Source: Embleya sp051903075
GTDB taxonomy: Bacteria > Actinomycetota > Actinomycetes > Streptomycetales > Streptomycetaceae
DNA length: 64,000 nt
NCBI RefSeq assembly: GCF_051903075.1
Contig: NZ_CP182422.1
Span: 5,146,001-5,210,000, forward strand
Direction: 5' to 3'
Shown here: positions 50,645 through 59,581 of the stretch, piece by piece
How positions within the stretch are numbered: position 1 is the stretch's first letter
Layout: every line of letters begins with the position of its first letter
Position numbers and translations under genes: made by a program
The notes under the pieces: model-generated
What the model was told of the DNA's origin: nothing
Database searches by the model: none
Seen by the model: the letters and a program-made list of their open reading frames with translations, nothing else

Positions 50645-52363
50645 ATGACGTACGAGGTCGAGCCTGCCGTTCATCCAGAACTCGCCGCGCACACCGCGCA
50701 CTTCGCCAAGCGCGTATACACCGTGGCGGGACACGTGCACGTCGCCGTGGGCTGGTCCTCGGCCAACGCCGCGGTGATCGAGGGCCCCGAGGGACTGGTG
50801 GTGGTCGACACCGGCAGCGGGGCGGACCTGGCCGCGGTGATCGAGGCCGAACTGCGACCGCAACTGCGCGACCCCCGGGCCCCGGTGCGGGCCGTGGTGG
50901 TCACCCACCACCACCCCGACCATGTGAACGGACTGAGCCACTGGGCCGCGACGCCCGACGTGGACGTGTACGCGCACCGGACCTTCCTGGCCGCGCTCAC
51001 CGACCAGTCCGGGCCCACGCTGCACATCATGGGCCTGCGCTCGGTGTACTCGCTCGGCAACCTCCTCGGCCCCTCGGACACCGAGGGCGTCAACGACGCG
51101 GTCGGCCCGCACGCCGGGGTGGGCACGCCGTCGTTCGTGATGCCCACCGTGCTGGTGGGGGACGTGCTGGAGACCGAGGTCGCGGGGGTGCGGCTGCGAC
51201 TGTTCCACAATCCCGGCGAGACCGACGACGCGATCAGCGTGTACCTGCCGGACAGCGACGTGCTGCTGTGCGGCGACACCATCCAGGGACCGACCCTGCC
51301 CAACATCCACACCCTGCGCGGGTGCCGCTACCGCGACCCGATGCAGTGGGTGCGCAGCATCGACGCGCTGCGCGCGCACGGGGCCGCGCACCTGATCCCC
51401 AGCCACGGCCAACCGGTGTCCGGGGCGGACCGGGTCGCCGAGGTGCTGGCCGTGGAGCGGGACTGCATCCAGTACATCCACGACCAGACCGTGCGCCGGA
51501 TGAACGAGGGGCTGACCCCGGACGAGTTGGCCGAGACGATCGAACTGCCCGAACACCTGGCCTCGTACGCGCCGTACGCGCGGGAGTACTACGGCACCGT
51601 CAAGCACACCGTGCGGCAGATCTTCTTCGGCTACCTCGGCTGGTTCGGCGGCGATCCGGTGGACCTGGATCCGCTGCCCCGAGCCGAGCACGCGCGCCGG
51701 ACGGTGGCGCTGATGGGCGGCCGGGAGCGGGTGCTCGGCGCGGCGACCGAGGCGTACGAGGCGGGCGAGTACCAGTGGGCGGCCGAGCTGGCCACCCACC
51801 TGACCCGGATCGACCGCGAGGACTCGGACGCGCGGGCGGTCAAGGCCGCCGCGTTTCGCCGACTCGGCTATGCCCAGCTGAACGTCAACTGGCGCAACTG
51901 GTACCTGACCAGCGCGGACGAGCTGGAGGACCGGATCCAGCCGATCCTGCCGCTGATCAACTTCGCCGCGGTCTTCGCGCCCAGGGACCTGGTCGCCCGG
52001 ATCCCGGCGGCCTGGCTGATCGAGCTGTACACCACCCGGCTGCGCGCGGAGGAGGCGCTTGAGGTGGACACCGTGCTCGGCTGGCGGGTGCTCGGCGGCG
52101 TGCACGGCGAGGAGGAGGTGGCGCTGCACATCCATCGCGGCGTGGCCCGCTTCCTGCGGGAGATCCCGGCGGACGCCGCCGTGGTCCTCGAACTGCCGCG
52201 CGAGACCGTGGAGTCGCTGCATCTGGGCCGGACCGATCTGCGCGGCGCGCTGGCCGGCGGGGACGCCCGGGCGATTCGGGGCGGCGCGGCGGAGGCGGCG
52301 GCCCTGCTCGACCTGTTCGACCCGCTCCAGCCGCGCAGGCCCACCGAGTTGACGCTGCGCTGA
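50645..52363 (+). CDS. Alkyl-sulfatase-like metallo-beta-lactamase fold hydrolase
   Basis: The 572-residue protein has the metal-binding motif THHHPDH (87-93), LCGDTIQGPT, HLIPSHGQP, and a helical domain with EYYGTVKHTVRQIFFGYLGWFGGDP and AAELATHLTRIDRED...KAAAFRRLGY, the dimerisation domain of SdsA1-type alkyl sulfatases, followed by a SCP2-like sterol-carrier end. Such enzymes cleave sulfate from alkyl sulfates; the substrate here is not known. There is no secretion signal, unlike some homologues. CAGGCT ends eight bases before ATG, so it may be leaderless. Confidence 0.85.
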   Translation: MTYEVEPAVHPELAAHTAHFAKRVYTVAGHVHVAVGWSSANAAVIEGPEGLVVVDTGSGADLAAVIEAELRPQLRDPRAPVRAVVVTHHHPDHVNGLSHWAATPDVDVYAHRTFLAALTDQSGPTLHIMGLRSVYSLGNLLGPSDTEGVNDAVGPHAGVGTPSFVMPTVLVGDVLETEVAGVRLRLFHNPGETDDAISVYLPDSDVLLCGDTIQGPTLPNIHTLRGCRYRDPMQWVRSIDALRAHGAAHLIPSHGQPVSGADRVAEVLAVERDCIQYIHDQTVRRMNEGLTPDELAETIELPEHLASYAPYAREYYGTVKHTVRQIFFGYLGWFGGDPVDLDPLPRAEHARRTVALMGGRERVLGAATEAYEAGEYQWAAELATHLTRIDREDSDARAVKAAAFRRLGYAQLNVNWRNWYLTSADELEDRIQPILPLINFAAVFAPRDLVARIPAAWLIELYTTRLRAEEALEVDTVLGWRVLGGVHGEEEVALHIHRGVARFLREIPADAAVVLELPRETVESLHLGRTDLRGALAGGDARAIRGGAAEAAALLDLFDPLQPRRPTELTLR

Positions 52364-52379
52364 CCCCCGCACGACGAGC

Positions 52380-52407
52380 GCCCCCGCCGGGTGTGTCCGG
52401 CGGGGGC
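52380..52407. terminator. Bidirectional hairpin between sulfatase-like gene and proS
   Basis: GCCCCCGCCGG (52380-52390) pairs with CCGGCGGGGGC (52397-52407), a perfect 11 bp stem with a six-base loop, between convergent genes. Confidence 0.75.
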
Positions 52408-52429
52408 ACTCAGGCCTTACGCGAGGGGG

Positions 52430-54136
52430 TCAGCTCGCGTCGAGGACCAGCTTGCGTACGTACTCGACCGCCTCGGCGACCGGGACCAGCGCCTTCTCGC
52501 CGCTCGCGCGCGAGACGATCTCCACGTTGCCCTCGGCCAGGCTGCGGGCGCCGACCGTCACCCGGAACGGGATGCCGACCAGCTCGATGTCCTTGAACTT
52601 CACCCCGGGACGCTCGGCGCGGTCGTCCAGGATCGTGTCCACCCGCTGCCGCCGCAGTTCCGCGTAGATCTCCTCGGCGGTGGTGCGCGACTTCTCGTCG
52701 TCGACGTCGAGCAGCGCGACCGCGACCTCGAACGGCGCCACCGCGACCGGCCACACGATGCCGTTCTTGTCGTGGTGCGTCTCGACCATCGCGGCCATCG
52801 CGCGCTCGACACCGATGCCGTAGCTGCCCATGACCGGGGTGATCCGCTCGCCGTCCGCGCCGAGCACGTTCACCCCGAGCACATTGGTGTACTTGTCGCC
52901 GAGCTTGAAGATGTGGCCGATCTCGACCGTCTGCTCGACCTCCAGGCCGGTGCCGCACTTCGGGCACGGCTCGCCGGCCACCACCTCGCGCAGGTCCACC
53001 CAGCGACCCACCGCGATGTCCCGCTCGACGTCCACGCCGCGCACGTGCACCTTGTCCACGTTGGCGCCGGTGACCATGTCCCGACGGCCCCGCAGCGCCT
53101 CGTCGGCCAGGATCGGCAGGTCGGTCACGCCGACCGCGCCCAGGCTGCCCGGGTACGCGCCGAGCGCGGCCTTGATCTCGTCCGGCGTGGCCGGGCGCAC
53201 GTCGTTGGAGCCGGTGGTGTCGATCAGCTTCTGCTCGACCAGCGCGTGGTCCCCGCGCAGCAGGGCCAGCGTGAGCTGCCCGCCGACCATGTAGACCAGC
53301 GTCTTGATCTGCCGGTCGGCCGCGACGCCGTGTGCCCTGGTCAGGTTCTCGATGGTCTTGACGCCGGGGGTGTCGAACCGCTCCGGCGCGTCGAGCCCCG
53401 GGCCGTCCTCGATCGCCGCGAGCGTGGACGTGGCCTTCTCCACGTTGGCCGCGTAGTCGCAGTTCGGACAGTGCACGACGAGGTCCTCGCCGGCCGCCGA
53501 CGGGCACATGAACTCGGTCGAGCCGCTGCCGCCCATGGTGCCGCTGGACGCCTGCACCGCGATCGCGGGGATGTTCAGCCGCTGGAAGATGCGGACGTAC
53601 GCCTGCCGGTGCGCCTCGAACGAACGGTCCAGCCCCTCGGCGTCCAGGTCGAAGCTGTACGAGTCCTTCATGGTGAACTCGCGCACCCGGATCAGACCGC
53701 TCTTGGGCCTCGGCTCGTCCCGGAACTTGGTCTGGAACTGGTACCAGGTCTGCGGCAGGTCGCGGTAGGAGCTGAGTTCGAGCGCGAGGGTCGTGAAGAT
53801 CTCCTCGTGCGTCATGCCCAGTGCCAGGTCGGTGCCCTTGCGGTCCTTGAGCCGGAACATCTCGTCGCCCATGACCTCCCAGCGACCGCTCTTCTGCCAG
53901 ATCTCGGCCGGATGCATCGTCGGCAGGATCATCTCCTGCGCGCCGATCCGGTCCATCTCCTCGCGGATGATGTGCACGACCTTCGCGCGCACCCGCACCG
54001 CGAGCGGCAGCAGCGAGTAGTGGCCGGCCATCAGCTGCCGGATGTAGCCCGCGCGCACGAGCAGACGGTGGCTGACCGCGTCGGCGTCGGCGGGGTCCTG
54101 ACGGAGAGTGGGTACGTACAGTTCGGACCAACGCAT
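52430..54136 (-). CDS. proS: Prolyl-tRNA synthetase (bacterial type)
   Basis: The 568-residue class II synthetase has QEMILPTMHPAEIW, LKDRKGTDLALGMTHEEIF, motif 2 RDEPRPKSGLIRVREFTMKDSYSF, an inserted editing domain (about residues 230-390) and MGSYGIGVERAMAA (motif 3). It charges tRNA-Pro. Length and the insertion domain identify the bacterial ProS, as opposed to the shorter archaeal-type form. Start ATG at 54136 is the first in frame after a stop-rich stretch. Divergent from rpsP by 267 bases. Confidence 0.96.
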   Translation of the reverse strand: MRWSELYVPTLRQDPADADAVSHRLLVRAGYIRQLMAGHYSLLPLAVRVRAKVVHIIREEMDRIGAQEMILPTMHPAEIWQKSGRWEVMGDEMFRLKDRKGTDLALGMTHEEIFTTLALELSSYRDLPQTWYQFQTKFRDEPRPKSGLIRVREFTMKDSYSFDLDAEGLDRSFEAHRQAYVRIFQRLNIPAIAVQASSGTMGGSGSTEFMCPSAAGEDLVVHCPNCDYAANVEKATSTLAAIEDGPGLDAPERFDTPGVKTIENLTRAHGVAADRQIKTLVYMVGGQLTLALLRGDHALVEQKLIDTTGSNDVRPATPDEIKAALGAYPGSLGAVGVTDLPILADEALRGRRDMVTGANVDKVHVRGVDVERDIAVGRWVDLREVVAGEPCPKCGTGLEVEQTVEIGHIFKLGDKYTNVLGVNVLGADGERITPVMGSYGIGVERAMAAMVETHHDKNGIVWPVAVAPFEVAVALLDVDDEKSRTTAEEIYAELRRQRVDTILDDRAERPGVKFKDIELVGIPFRVTVGARSLAEGNVEIVSRASGEKALVPVAEAVEYVRKLVLDAS

Positions 54137-54241
54137 GAGACCGTGGCGACCTAACGACTAGGGGGAAGGGCGTGCGACCTGCATTCTAAAAGCCGCGCGA
54201 GGCTCGACCACCCGGGTTTTCCCCCGGTCCTCGCCCCGGCT

Positions 54242-54270
54242 TTGGTCGGCGCCCGGAAGTCTGGCAGAAT
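54242..54270 (+). promoter_or_regulatory. Likely promoter of the rpsP operon
   Basis: TTGGTC (54242-54247), 17 bases, CAGAAT (54265-54270). The resulting leader is about 130 bases ahead of GTG 54404. Confidence 0.55.
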
Positions 54271-54403
54271 GGCGAGCTGAGTACCCGGGGCATTGCCGGA
54301 CCCTCTCTCCGCATGCTTACCGTGTCCACGATCAGCCGAGCCTCATGTCCCCACGTGAACGCCGGCTGTTCACCCACGTCAAGATGCAGGAGACACCACT
54401 CTC

Positions 54404-54871
54404 GTGGCAGTCAAGATCAAGCTGAAGCGCCTGGGCAAGATCCGTTCGCCCCACTACCGCATCGTCGTCGCCGACGCCCGCACCAAGCGTGACGGTCGGG
54501 CGATCGAGGAGATCGGTATCTACCACCCGATGGAGAACCCCTCGCGTATCGAGGTCGACTCCGAGCGTGCGCTCTACTGGCTGGGCGTCGGCGCGCAGCC
54601 GACCGAGCCCGTCGCGCACATCCTCAAGCTGACCGGCGACTGGCAGAAGCACAAGGGCGAGCCGGCCCCGGCCCCGCTCCTGGTCGCCGCGGAGAAGGCC
54701 GACAAGAAGTCGCTCTTCGAGGCCGCCGCCCGCGAGGCGATGGACGAGCCCAAGGACGGCGCCACCACGCCGAAGGCCAAGAAGGAGAAGAAGGTCGAGG
54801 CCGCCGCCGAGACCGAGACTCCGGCCGCCGAGGGCGAAGCCGCCGCCGAGACCGCCGCTAACGAGGGCTGA
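54404..54871 (+). CDS. rpsP: 30S ribosomal protein S16 with C-terminal extension
   Basis: The 155-residue protein begins MAVKIKLKRLGKIRSPHYRIVVADARTKRDGR, the strict S16 start. Bacterial S16 is usually about 80-90 residues; residues from about 95 form an acidic/alanine- and lysine-rich tail (KAKKEKKVEAAAETETPAAEG), as in other actinobacteria. The start GTG is 12 bases from AGGAG, a little far. Two bases separate its stop from khpA. Confidence 0.96.
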   Translation: MAVKIKLKRLGKIRSPHYRIVVADARTKRDGRAIEEIGIYHPMENPSRIEVDSERALYWLGVGAQPTEPVAHILKLTGDWQKHKGEPAPAPLLVAAEKADKKSLFEAAAREAMDEPKDGATTPKAKKEKKVEAAAETETPAAEGEAAAETAANEG

Positions 54872-54873
54872 CC

Positions 54874-55113
54874 GTGCTCGAGGAAGCCCTCGAACACTTG
54901 GTCAAGGGCATCGTCGAGCATCCGGACGAGGTCAAGGTACGGGCGCGTAATCTTCGCCGCGGCCGCATTCTCGAGGTCCGGGTCCACCCCGAAGACCTCG
55001 GGAAGGTCATCGGGCGAGGTGGCCGCACCGCGCGTGCGCTGCGTACCGTCGTGACCGCGCTCGGCGGCCGGGGAGTCCGCGTCGACCTCGTCGACGTCGA
55101 CCAGGTTCGCTGA
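54874..55113 (+). CDS. khpA: KH-domain RNA-binding protein KhpA
   Basis: The 79-residue protein starts MLEEALEHLVKGIVEHPDEV and has LGKVIGRGGRTARALRTV, the GxxG loop of a KH domain. KhpA forms a dimer with KhpB and binds many mRNAs in Gram-positive bacteria. khpB is not in this window. The start is GTG, two bases after the rpsP stop, so it is coupled to S16 translation. A strong hairpin follows. Confidence 0.93.
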   Translation: MLEEALEHLVKGIVEHPDEVKVRARNLRRGRILEVRVHPEDLGKVIGRGGRTARALRTVVTALGGRGVRVDLVDVDQVR

Positions 55114-55140
55114 CGTACCCGGACATCACGTCCAACCGGG

Positions 55141-55174
55141 AGCTGCCCGGCGGAGTCATATCCGCCGGGCAGCT
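55141..55174 (+). terminator. Terminator after khpA
   Basis: AGCTGCCCGGCGGA (55141-55154) pairs with TCCGCCGGGCAGCT (55161-55174), 14 bp perfect, six-base loop, then TCTTGG. It may stop or weaken reading into rimM. Confidence 0.75.
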
Positions 55175-55258
55175 TCTTGGCATTTCCGGTGCTCGGCGGT
55201 CGGGCCGTCGGGTCCGGTCGGTTTTCAGGGTTTCCAGGCAGAGATTGAGGAGTCGCAG

Positions 55259-55828
55259 GTGCAGCTTGTGGTCGGCCGTATCGGCAAGGCACACGGCATC
55301 AAGGGCCAGGTGACCGTCGAGGTCCGTACCGACGAGCCCGAACTGCGGCTCGCGCCCGGAGCGGTGCTGATGACCGACCCGCCGTCGGTCGGTCCGCTGA
55401 CCATCGCCGACGGTCGGGTGCACAGCGGTCGACTGCTGCTGAGCATCGAGGGCGTGACCACCCGCAGCGGCGCCGAGGCGCTGCGCAACACGCTGCTGAT
55501 CGCCGAGATCGACCCGGACGAACTCCCCGAGGACCCCGAGGAGTTCTACGACCACCAGCTGATCGGCCTGGATGTGGTCACCGCCGACGGCGAGGCGGTC
55601 GGCGAGATCACCGAGGTGGCCCACCTGCCCTCGCAGGACCTGCTCATGGTCCGCCGGGCGGACGGGCGCGAGGTGATGATCCCGTTCGTGCAGCAGATCG
55701 TCCCCGAGATCGACCTGGAGAACCAGCGCGCGGTGATCACCCCGCCGCCGGGCCTGCTCGACGCGGAGGACGCGGTGCTCGCGGTGCCGGACCCGGCGCA
55801 GGGCGACACGTCCGAGGACCCGTCGTGA
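55259..55828 (+). CDS. rimM: Ribosome maturation factor RimM
   Basis: The 189-residue protein starts MQLVVGRIGKAHGIKGQVTVEV, diagnostic for RimM, followed by a PRC barrel (FYDHQLIGLDVV...HLPSQDLLMVRR). It aids 16S rRNA processing and 30S head assembly, binding S19. GTG start with GAGGAG seven bases upstream. The stop overlaps the trmD start (GTGA). Confidence 0.95.
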   Translation: MQLVVGRIGKAHGIKGQVTVEVRTDEPELRLAPGAVLMTDPPSVGPLTIADGRVHSGRLLLSIEGVTTRSGAEALRNTLLIAEIDPDELPEDPEEFYDHQLIGLDVVTADGEAVGEITEVAHLPSQDLLMVRRADGREVMIPFVQQIVPEIDLENQRAVITPPPGLLDAEDAVLAVPDPAQGDTSEDPS

Positions 55829-56643
55829 GGATCGACGTCGTCACCATCTTTCCCGAATACCTGGCCCCGCTGGACGTCTCGCTGGTCGGCAAGGCGTGCG
55901 CCAAGGGCTTGTTGGACGTACACCTGCACCAGCTCCGGGACTGGACGTACGACGTGCACAAGACCGTCGACGACACCCCGTACGGCGGCGGTCCCGGCAT
56001 GGTGATGAAGCCCGAGCCGTGGGGGCTCGCGCTGGACGCCGTGCTGGAGCAGGGCGAGAGCGCGGCGGCCCCGGTGCCCCGGATGATCGTGCCCACGCCG
56101 TCGGGCCGGCCGTTCACCCAGGACCTCGCGGTCGAACTGGCCGAGGAGCCGTGGCTGCTGTTCGCGCCCGCCCGGTACGAGGGCATCGACCGGCGGGTCC
56201 TGGACGAGGCGGCGACCCGGATGCGGGTGGACGAGGTGTCCATCGGCGACTACGTGCTCGCGGGCGGCGAGGTGGCCGTGCTGGTCATCGTCGAGGCCGT
56301 GGCGCGGCTGCTGCCGGGAGTGCTGGGCAACGCGGAATCGCACCGGGACGACTCGTTCGCGCCGGGCGCGATGGCCAACCTCCTGGAGGGACCGGTGTAC
56401 ACCAAGCCCGCCGAGTGGCGCGGGCGCGAGGTGCCGCCGATCACGGTGTCCGGGAACCACGGCGCGATCGCCCGCTGGCGGCGGGACGAGGCGCTGCGCC
56501 GGACCTCGGCGCACCGGCCCGATCTGATCGTCCGGATCGACCCCGCGGCGGTGGACAAGAAGGACCGGGCGCTGCTCGCCGAGCTGGGCTGGGTCGAGCG
56601 GGACGGCCGGTTTCATCGGGCCGACCCACCTGTGGCAGACTGA
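55825..56643 (+). CDS. trmD: tRNA (guanine(37)-N(1))-methyltransferase
   Basis: The 272-residue protein begins MRIDVVTIFPEYLAPL and has DDTPYGGGPGMVMKPEP, LLFAPARYEGIDRRV and SIGDYVLAGGEVAVLV, the knotted SAM-binding fold of TrmD. It methylates G37 next to the anticodon to keep reading frame. GTG overlap with rimM marks the coupling. It usually precedes rplS, as here. Confidence 0.96.
   Translation: MRIDVVTIFPEYLAPLDVSLVGKACAKGLLDVHLHQLRDWTYDVHKTVDDTPYGGGPGMVMKPEPWGLALDAVLEQGESAAAPVPRMIVPTPSGRPFTQDLAVELAEEPWLLFAPARYEGIDRRVLDEAATRMRVDEVSIGDYVLAGGEVAVLVIVEAVARLLPGVLGNAESHRDDSFAPGAMANLLEGPVYTKPAEWRGREVPPITVSGNHGAIARWRRDEALRRTSAHRPDLIVRIDPAAVDKKDRALLAELGWVERDGRFHRADPPVAD
56636..56641 (+). promoter_or_regulatory. 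Possible -10 element for rplS
   Basis: CAGACT at the end of trmD, with TTCATC 18 bases upstream. Weak match; a 150-base leader would follow. Confidence 0.3.
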
Positions 56644-56797
56644 GACGCTGTTGCCATGTCCCGATCCGGACCGGGTTCCCCGGGAGCCGGACGGCACCCC
56701 TGCCACAGGGGGAGCGCCATTCGGGACCGGCGACCCCCCTTTCGTAACCACGAATCCCCGTGGGTGACCTGTGGCACCCCCGAGAAAGCGACGCGAG

Positions 56798-57157
56798 ATG
56801 AACAAGCTCGACCACATCGATGCCGCATCCCTGCGGGACGACGTCCCGGACTTCCGCCCCGGTGACACCCTCAAGGTGCACGTGCGCGTCATCGAAGGCA
56901 ACAAGTCCCGCGTCCAGGTCTTCCAGGGCTTCGTGCTGCGTCGCCAGGGCGACGGCGTCCGCGAGACCTTCACAGTCCGCAAGGTCAGCTACGGCGTCGG
57001 CGTGGAGCGCACCTTCCCGGTGCACACCCCGGTGATCGAGAAGATCGAGCTGGTCACCCGCGGCGCCGTGCGTCGCGCGAAGCTCTACTACATGCGTGAC
57101 CTGCGCGGCAAGGCCGCGAAGATCAAAGAGAAGCGCTCGGACCGTCCGACGCGCTGA
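56798..57157 (+). CDS. rplS: 50S ribosomal protein L19
   Basis: The 119-residue protein starts MNKLDHIDAASLRDDVPDFRPGDTLKVHVRVIEG and continues FQGFVLRRQGDGVRETFTVRKVSYGVGVER, the classic L19 sequence. It bridges the subunits at the 30S-50S interface. ATG at 56798 is chosen over an upstream ATG because family members begin MNxLD. It lies 155 bases after trmD. Confidence 0.97.
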   Translation: MNKLDHIDAASLRDDVPDFRPGDTLKVHVRVIEGNKSRVQVFQGFVLRRQGDGVRETFTVRKVSYGVGVERTFPVHTPVIEKIELVTRGAVRRAKLYYMRDLRGKAAKIKEKRSDRPTR

Positions 57158-57222
57158 CCCGTGCGCCGCACCCGGGGTGCCTCGCCCATGGCGAGCCGAC
57201 CCGGGCGCTAGGCTCGTTCGTG

Positions 57223-58458
57223 ATGGACGACGCAGAGCAGAGCAGAGGCCGTGCCTCCACGGCGGAGGAATCCGCCGGTACCTCGTCCACCGAGGTCGTG
57301 GAGGCGCGGCCTTCGCGTGTCCTGGGAGGGGCGTCGGGCGGGAACGGTCACGGGGGCGGGCTCGACGGGGCGCTCGGGACGGTGCCGGCGGCGCCGAAGT
57401 CCCCTGATTTCGCAAAGGATTCGACGGCGGGCACGGGCGGCGGTGCGGGCGTCGGCCCGGCCGCCGAGGCGAGTGTCGATGCGCCGTCGAAGGGGCCGGA
57501 GAAGGCCGACGCCCCCGAGGACGGGGCGGGTTCGACGGTCGAGACGGCACCCGAGCCCGGGACCGCGACGGCATCCGGGACCGGGACCGCGTCCGGGGCC
57601 GAGACCGTATCCGCGACTGTGACCGCCGAAGCCGCGACCGCGTCCGGGACTGACGTTGTTGCCGGGACCGAGTCCGACGGCGACCTTGATGGTGGCGCCG
57701 ATGCCGATGCCGATGCCGATTCCGAGGCCGAGTCGGGTCCCGAGGTCGACGGTGCTCCCGAGGTCGAGGGTGCTCCCGAGGCGCCGCGTCGGCGGCGGAT
57801 GCCCGCGTGGATCGAACTCCCGCTCCTGGTCGCGATCGCGATGGTCGTCGTCCTGGTGGTGAACTCGTGGGTCGCCCAGCCGTTCGTGATCCCCAGCGGT
57901 TCGATGGAGAACACGCTGGAGGTCGGCGACCGGGTCCTGGTGAACAAACTCGCCTACAAGTACGGGGACATCCACCGCGGCGACATGATCGTCTTCGACG
58001 GGCGCGGCTCGTTCACCCCCGAGGGCGGCTCGCCCGACCCGGTGACCGGCGCGCTGCGCAAGCTCGGCGGGGTGTTCGGCTTCACCAACCCCGACGACAA
58101 CGACTTCGTGAAGCGCGTCATCGGGATCGGCGGCGACGTGGTCAAGTGTTGCGACCCGCAGGGTCGGGTCACCGTCAACGGGGTGCCGCTGGACGAGGGC
58201 GACTACCTGCATCCGGGCGACAAGCCCTCCGACTTTCCGTTCGAGGCCGAGGTGCCCAAGGGAAAGCTCTGGGTCATGGGCGACCATCGCAGCAACTCGG
58301 CCGACTCGCGCGACCACCTGGGCGACCCCGGCGGCGGCATGGTGCCGGAGAGCCGGGTGATCGGGCGCGCGCAGTGGATCATCTGGCCGTTCGGGCGGAT
58401 CCAGGGCGCGGATCGGCCGAAGACGTTCGATCGGTCGGACTTCGACCGCCGTGGGTAA
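57223..58458 (+). CDS. lepB: Type I signal peptidase, first of three tandem copies
   Basis: The 411-residue protein has an N-terminal low-complexity region of about 190 residues (Ala/Thr/Ser/Glu/Asp, with repeats such as DADADAD), a membrane helix LPLLVAIAMVVVLVVNSWVAQ, then catalytic Ser227 in PSGSMENTL and Lys297 in DFVKRVIGIGGD. It cleaves Sec and Tat signal peptides outside the membrane. TAGGCT at 57209-57214 lies eight bases before ATG with no ribosome binding site, so the mRNA is probably leaderless. Streptomyces lividans carries four such genes (sipW, X, Y, Z) at this position; here there are three. Confidence 0.92.
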   Translation: MDDAEQSRGRASTAEESAGTSSTEVVEARPSRVLGGASGGNGHGGGLDGALGTVPAAPKSPDFAKDSTAGTGGGAGVGPAAEASVDAPSKGPEKADAPEDGAGSTVETAPEPGTATASGTGTASGAETVSATVTAEAATASGTDVVAGTESDGDLDGGADADADADSEAESGPEVDGAPEVEGAPEAPRRRRMPAWIELPLLVAIAMVVVLVVNSWVAQPFVIPSGSMENTLEVGDRVLVNKLAYKYGDIHRGDMIVFDGRGSFTPEGGSPDPVTGALRKLGGVFGFTNPDDNDFVKRVIGIGGDVVKCCDPQGRVTVNGVPLDEGDYLHPGDKPSDFPFEAEVPKGKLWVMGDHRSNSADSRDHLGDPGGGMVPESRVIGRAQWIIWPFGRIQGADRPKTFDRSDFDRRG

Positions 58459-59581
58459 ACGCGGCAAGCCCAAGGGCGCCCGGGCCGCCGATCCGGTGCC
58501 CGCGCGGCCGAGTGCCCACCCCGAGGGCGCGGCCGGTCCGCTCCCGACCCCGGAGGTCGCGGGCGCGGTGGCGCTCGGCGAGGCCGAACCGGTCCGTGCG
58601 GCGCCGTCGGTCGAGGCGCCGACCCCCGCTCCCGCGCGCCGGCGTCGGGGCAGGCGTTCGCGGCGCAAGGACAAGGTGGTGCCGCTGTGGCGCGAACTGC
58701 CTATGCTCGCGGTGATCGCGCTCGCCCTGGCGCTGCTGATCAAGACGTTTCTGGTGCAGGCGTTCTACATCCCGTCGGGATCGATGGAGCACACCATCGA
58801 CGTCGGCGACCGGGTCCTGGTGGACAAGTTCTCGCCGTGGTTCGGGTGGACCCCCGAACGCGGCCAGGTGGTCGTCTTCAAGGACCCGGGCGGCTGGCTG
58901 GGCAAGAAGAAGACGGACGATCCGCCGCCCGGACTCAAGCAGTTCAAGCAGGGGCTCGTGTTCGTGGGCATGTTGCCCTCGGACGACGAACAGGACCTGA
59001 TCAAGCGGGTGATCGGGGTCGGCGGCGACACGGTGGCCTGCTGTGACCCGTCCGGGCGAATCACCGTCAACGGTGTTCCGCTGGACGAGCCCTACCTGTA
59101 CAAGGGCAATGCGCCCTCGGAGAAGCGCTTCAGTGTGACCGTGCCCAAGGGGCGGCTGTGGGTGATGGGCGACCATCGCGGCGACTCGGCCGACTCGCGG
59201 GCACATATGGATCGGCCCTATCAGGGCACGATCCCGGTGGACGATGTGGTCGGGCGGGCCGTCCTGGTGGCCTGGCCGTTCGGTCGCGCGCATCGGCTGC
59301 CGGTTCCGGACACATTCGGGAACAAAGCCCTGTCGGTTGCGATTCTCCCGCCCACCCCGGTCGTTATGGGAATGGTGGGTGCGGTTCCGCTGGTCCTGCT
59401 ACGCCGACGTGTACGCTCGCGCCGGCGCATGCCGGCCCCGTGGGGTCGACATCGACCCGGCGACGTGCGCGGCACGGGTCGGAAATCATCAAGACAGAGC
59501 TGTGGGCAGCCGGTGGACAGCCCCGACCGGATGCCGTGTGGCCTGCACGGGTACGAGGAGGCGCCGTGGGGGAAGTCGTGA
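58451..59581 (+). CDS. lepB: Type I signal peptidase, second copy
   Basis: The 376-residue protein has a short Ala/Pro-rich N-terminus, a membrane helix LPMLAVIALALALLIKTFLVQA, catalytic Ser111 in PSGSMEHTI and Lys185 in DLIKRVIGVGGD, and a second hydrophobic helix near the C-terminus (VVMGMVGAVPLVLL). It starts GTG and overlaps the first copy by eight bases. Its C-terminal ~60 residues are rich in Arg and Gly and unlike other copies; this end overlaps the third gene by 16 bases. Confidence 0.92.
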   Translation: MGKRGKPKGARAADPVPARPSAHPEGAAGPLPTPEVAGAVALGEAEPVRAAPSVEAPTPAPARRRRGRRSRRKDKVVPLWRELPMLAVIALALALLIKTFLVQAFYIPSGSMEHTIDVGDRVLVDKFSPWFGWTPERGQVVVFKDPGGWLGKKKTDDPPPGLKQFKQGLVFVGMLPSDDEQDLIKRVIGVGGDTVACCDPSGRITVNGVPLDEPYLYKGNAPSEKRFSVTVPKGRLWVMGDHRGDSADSRAHMDRPYQGTIPVDDVVGRAVLVAWPFGRAHRLPVPDTFGNKALSVAILPPTPVVMGMVGAVPLVLLRRRVRSRRRMPAPWGRHRPGDVRGTGRKSSRQSCGQPVDSPDRMPCGLHGYEEAPWGKS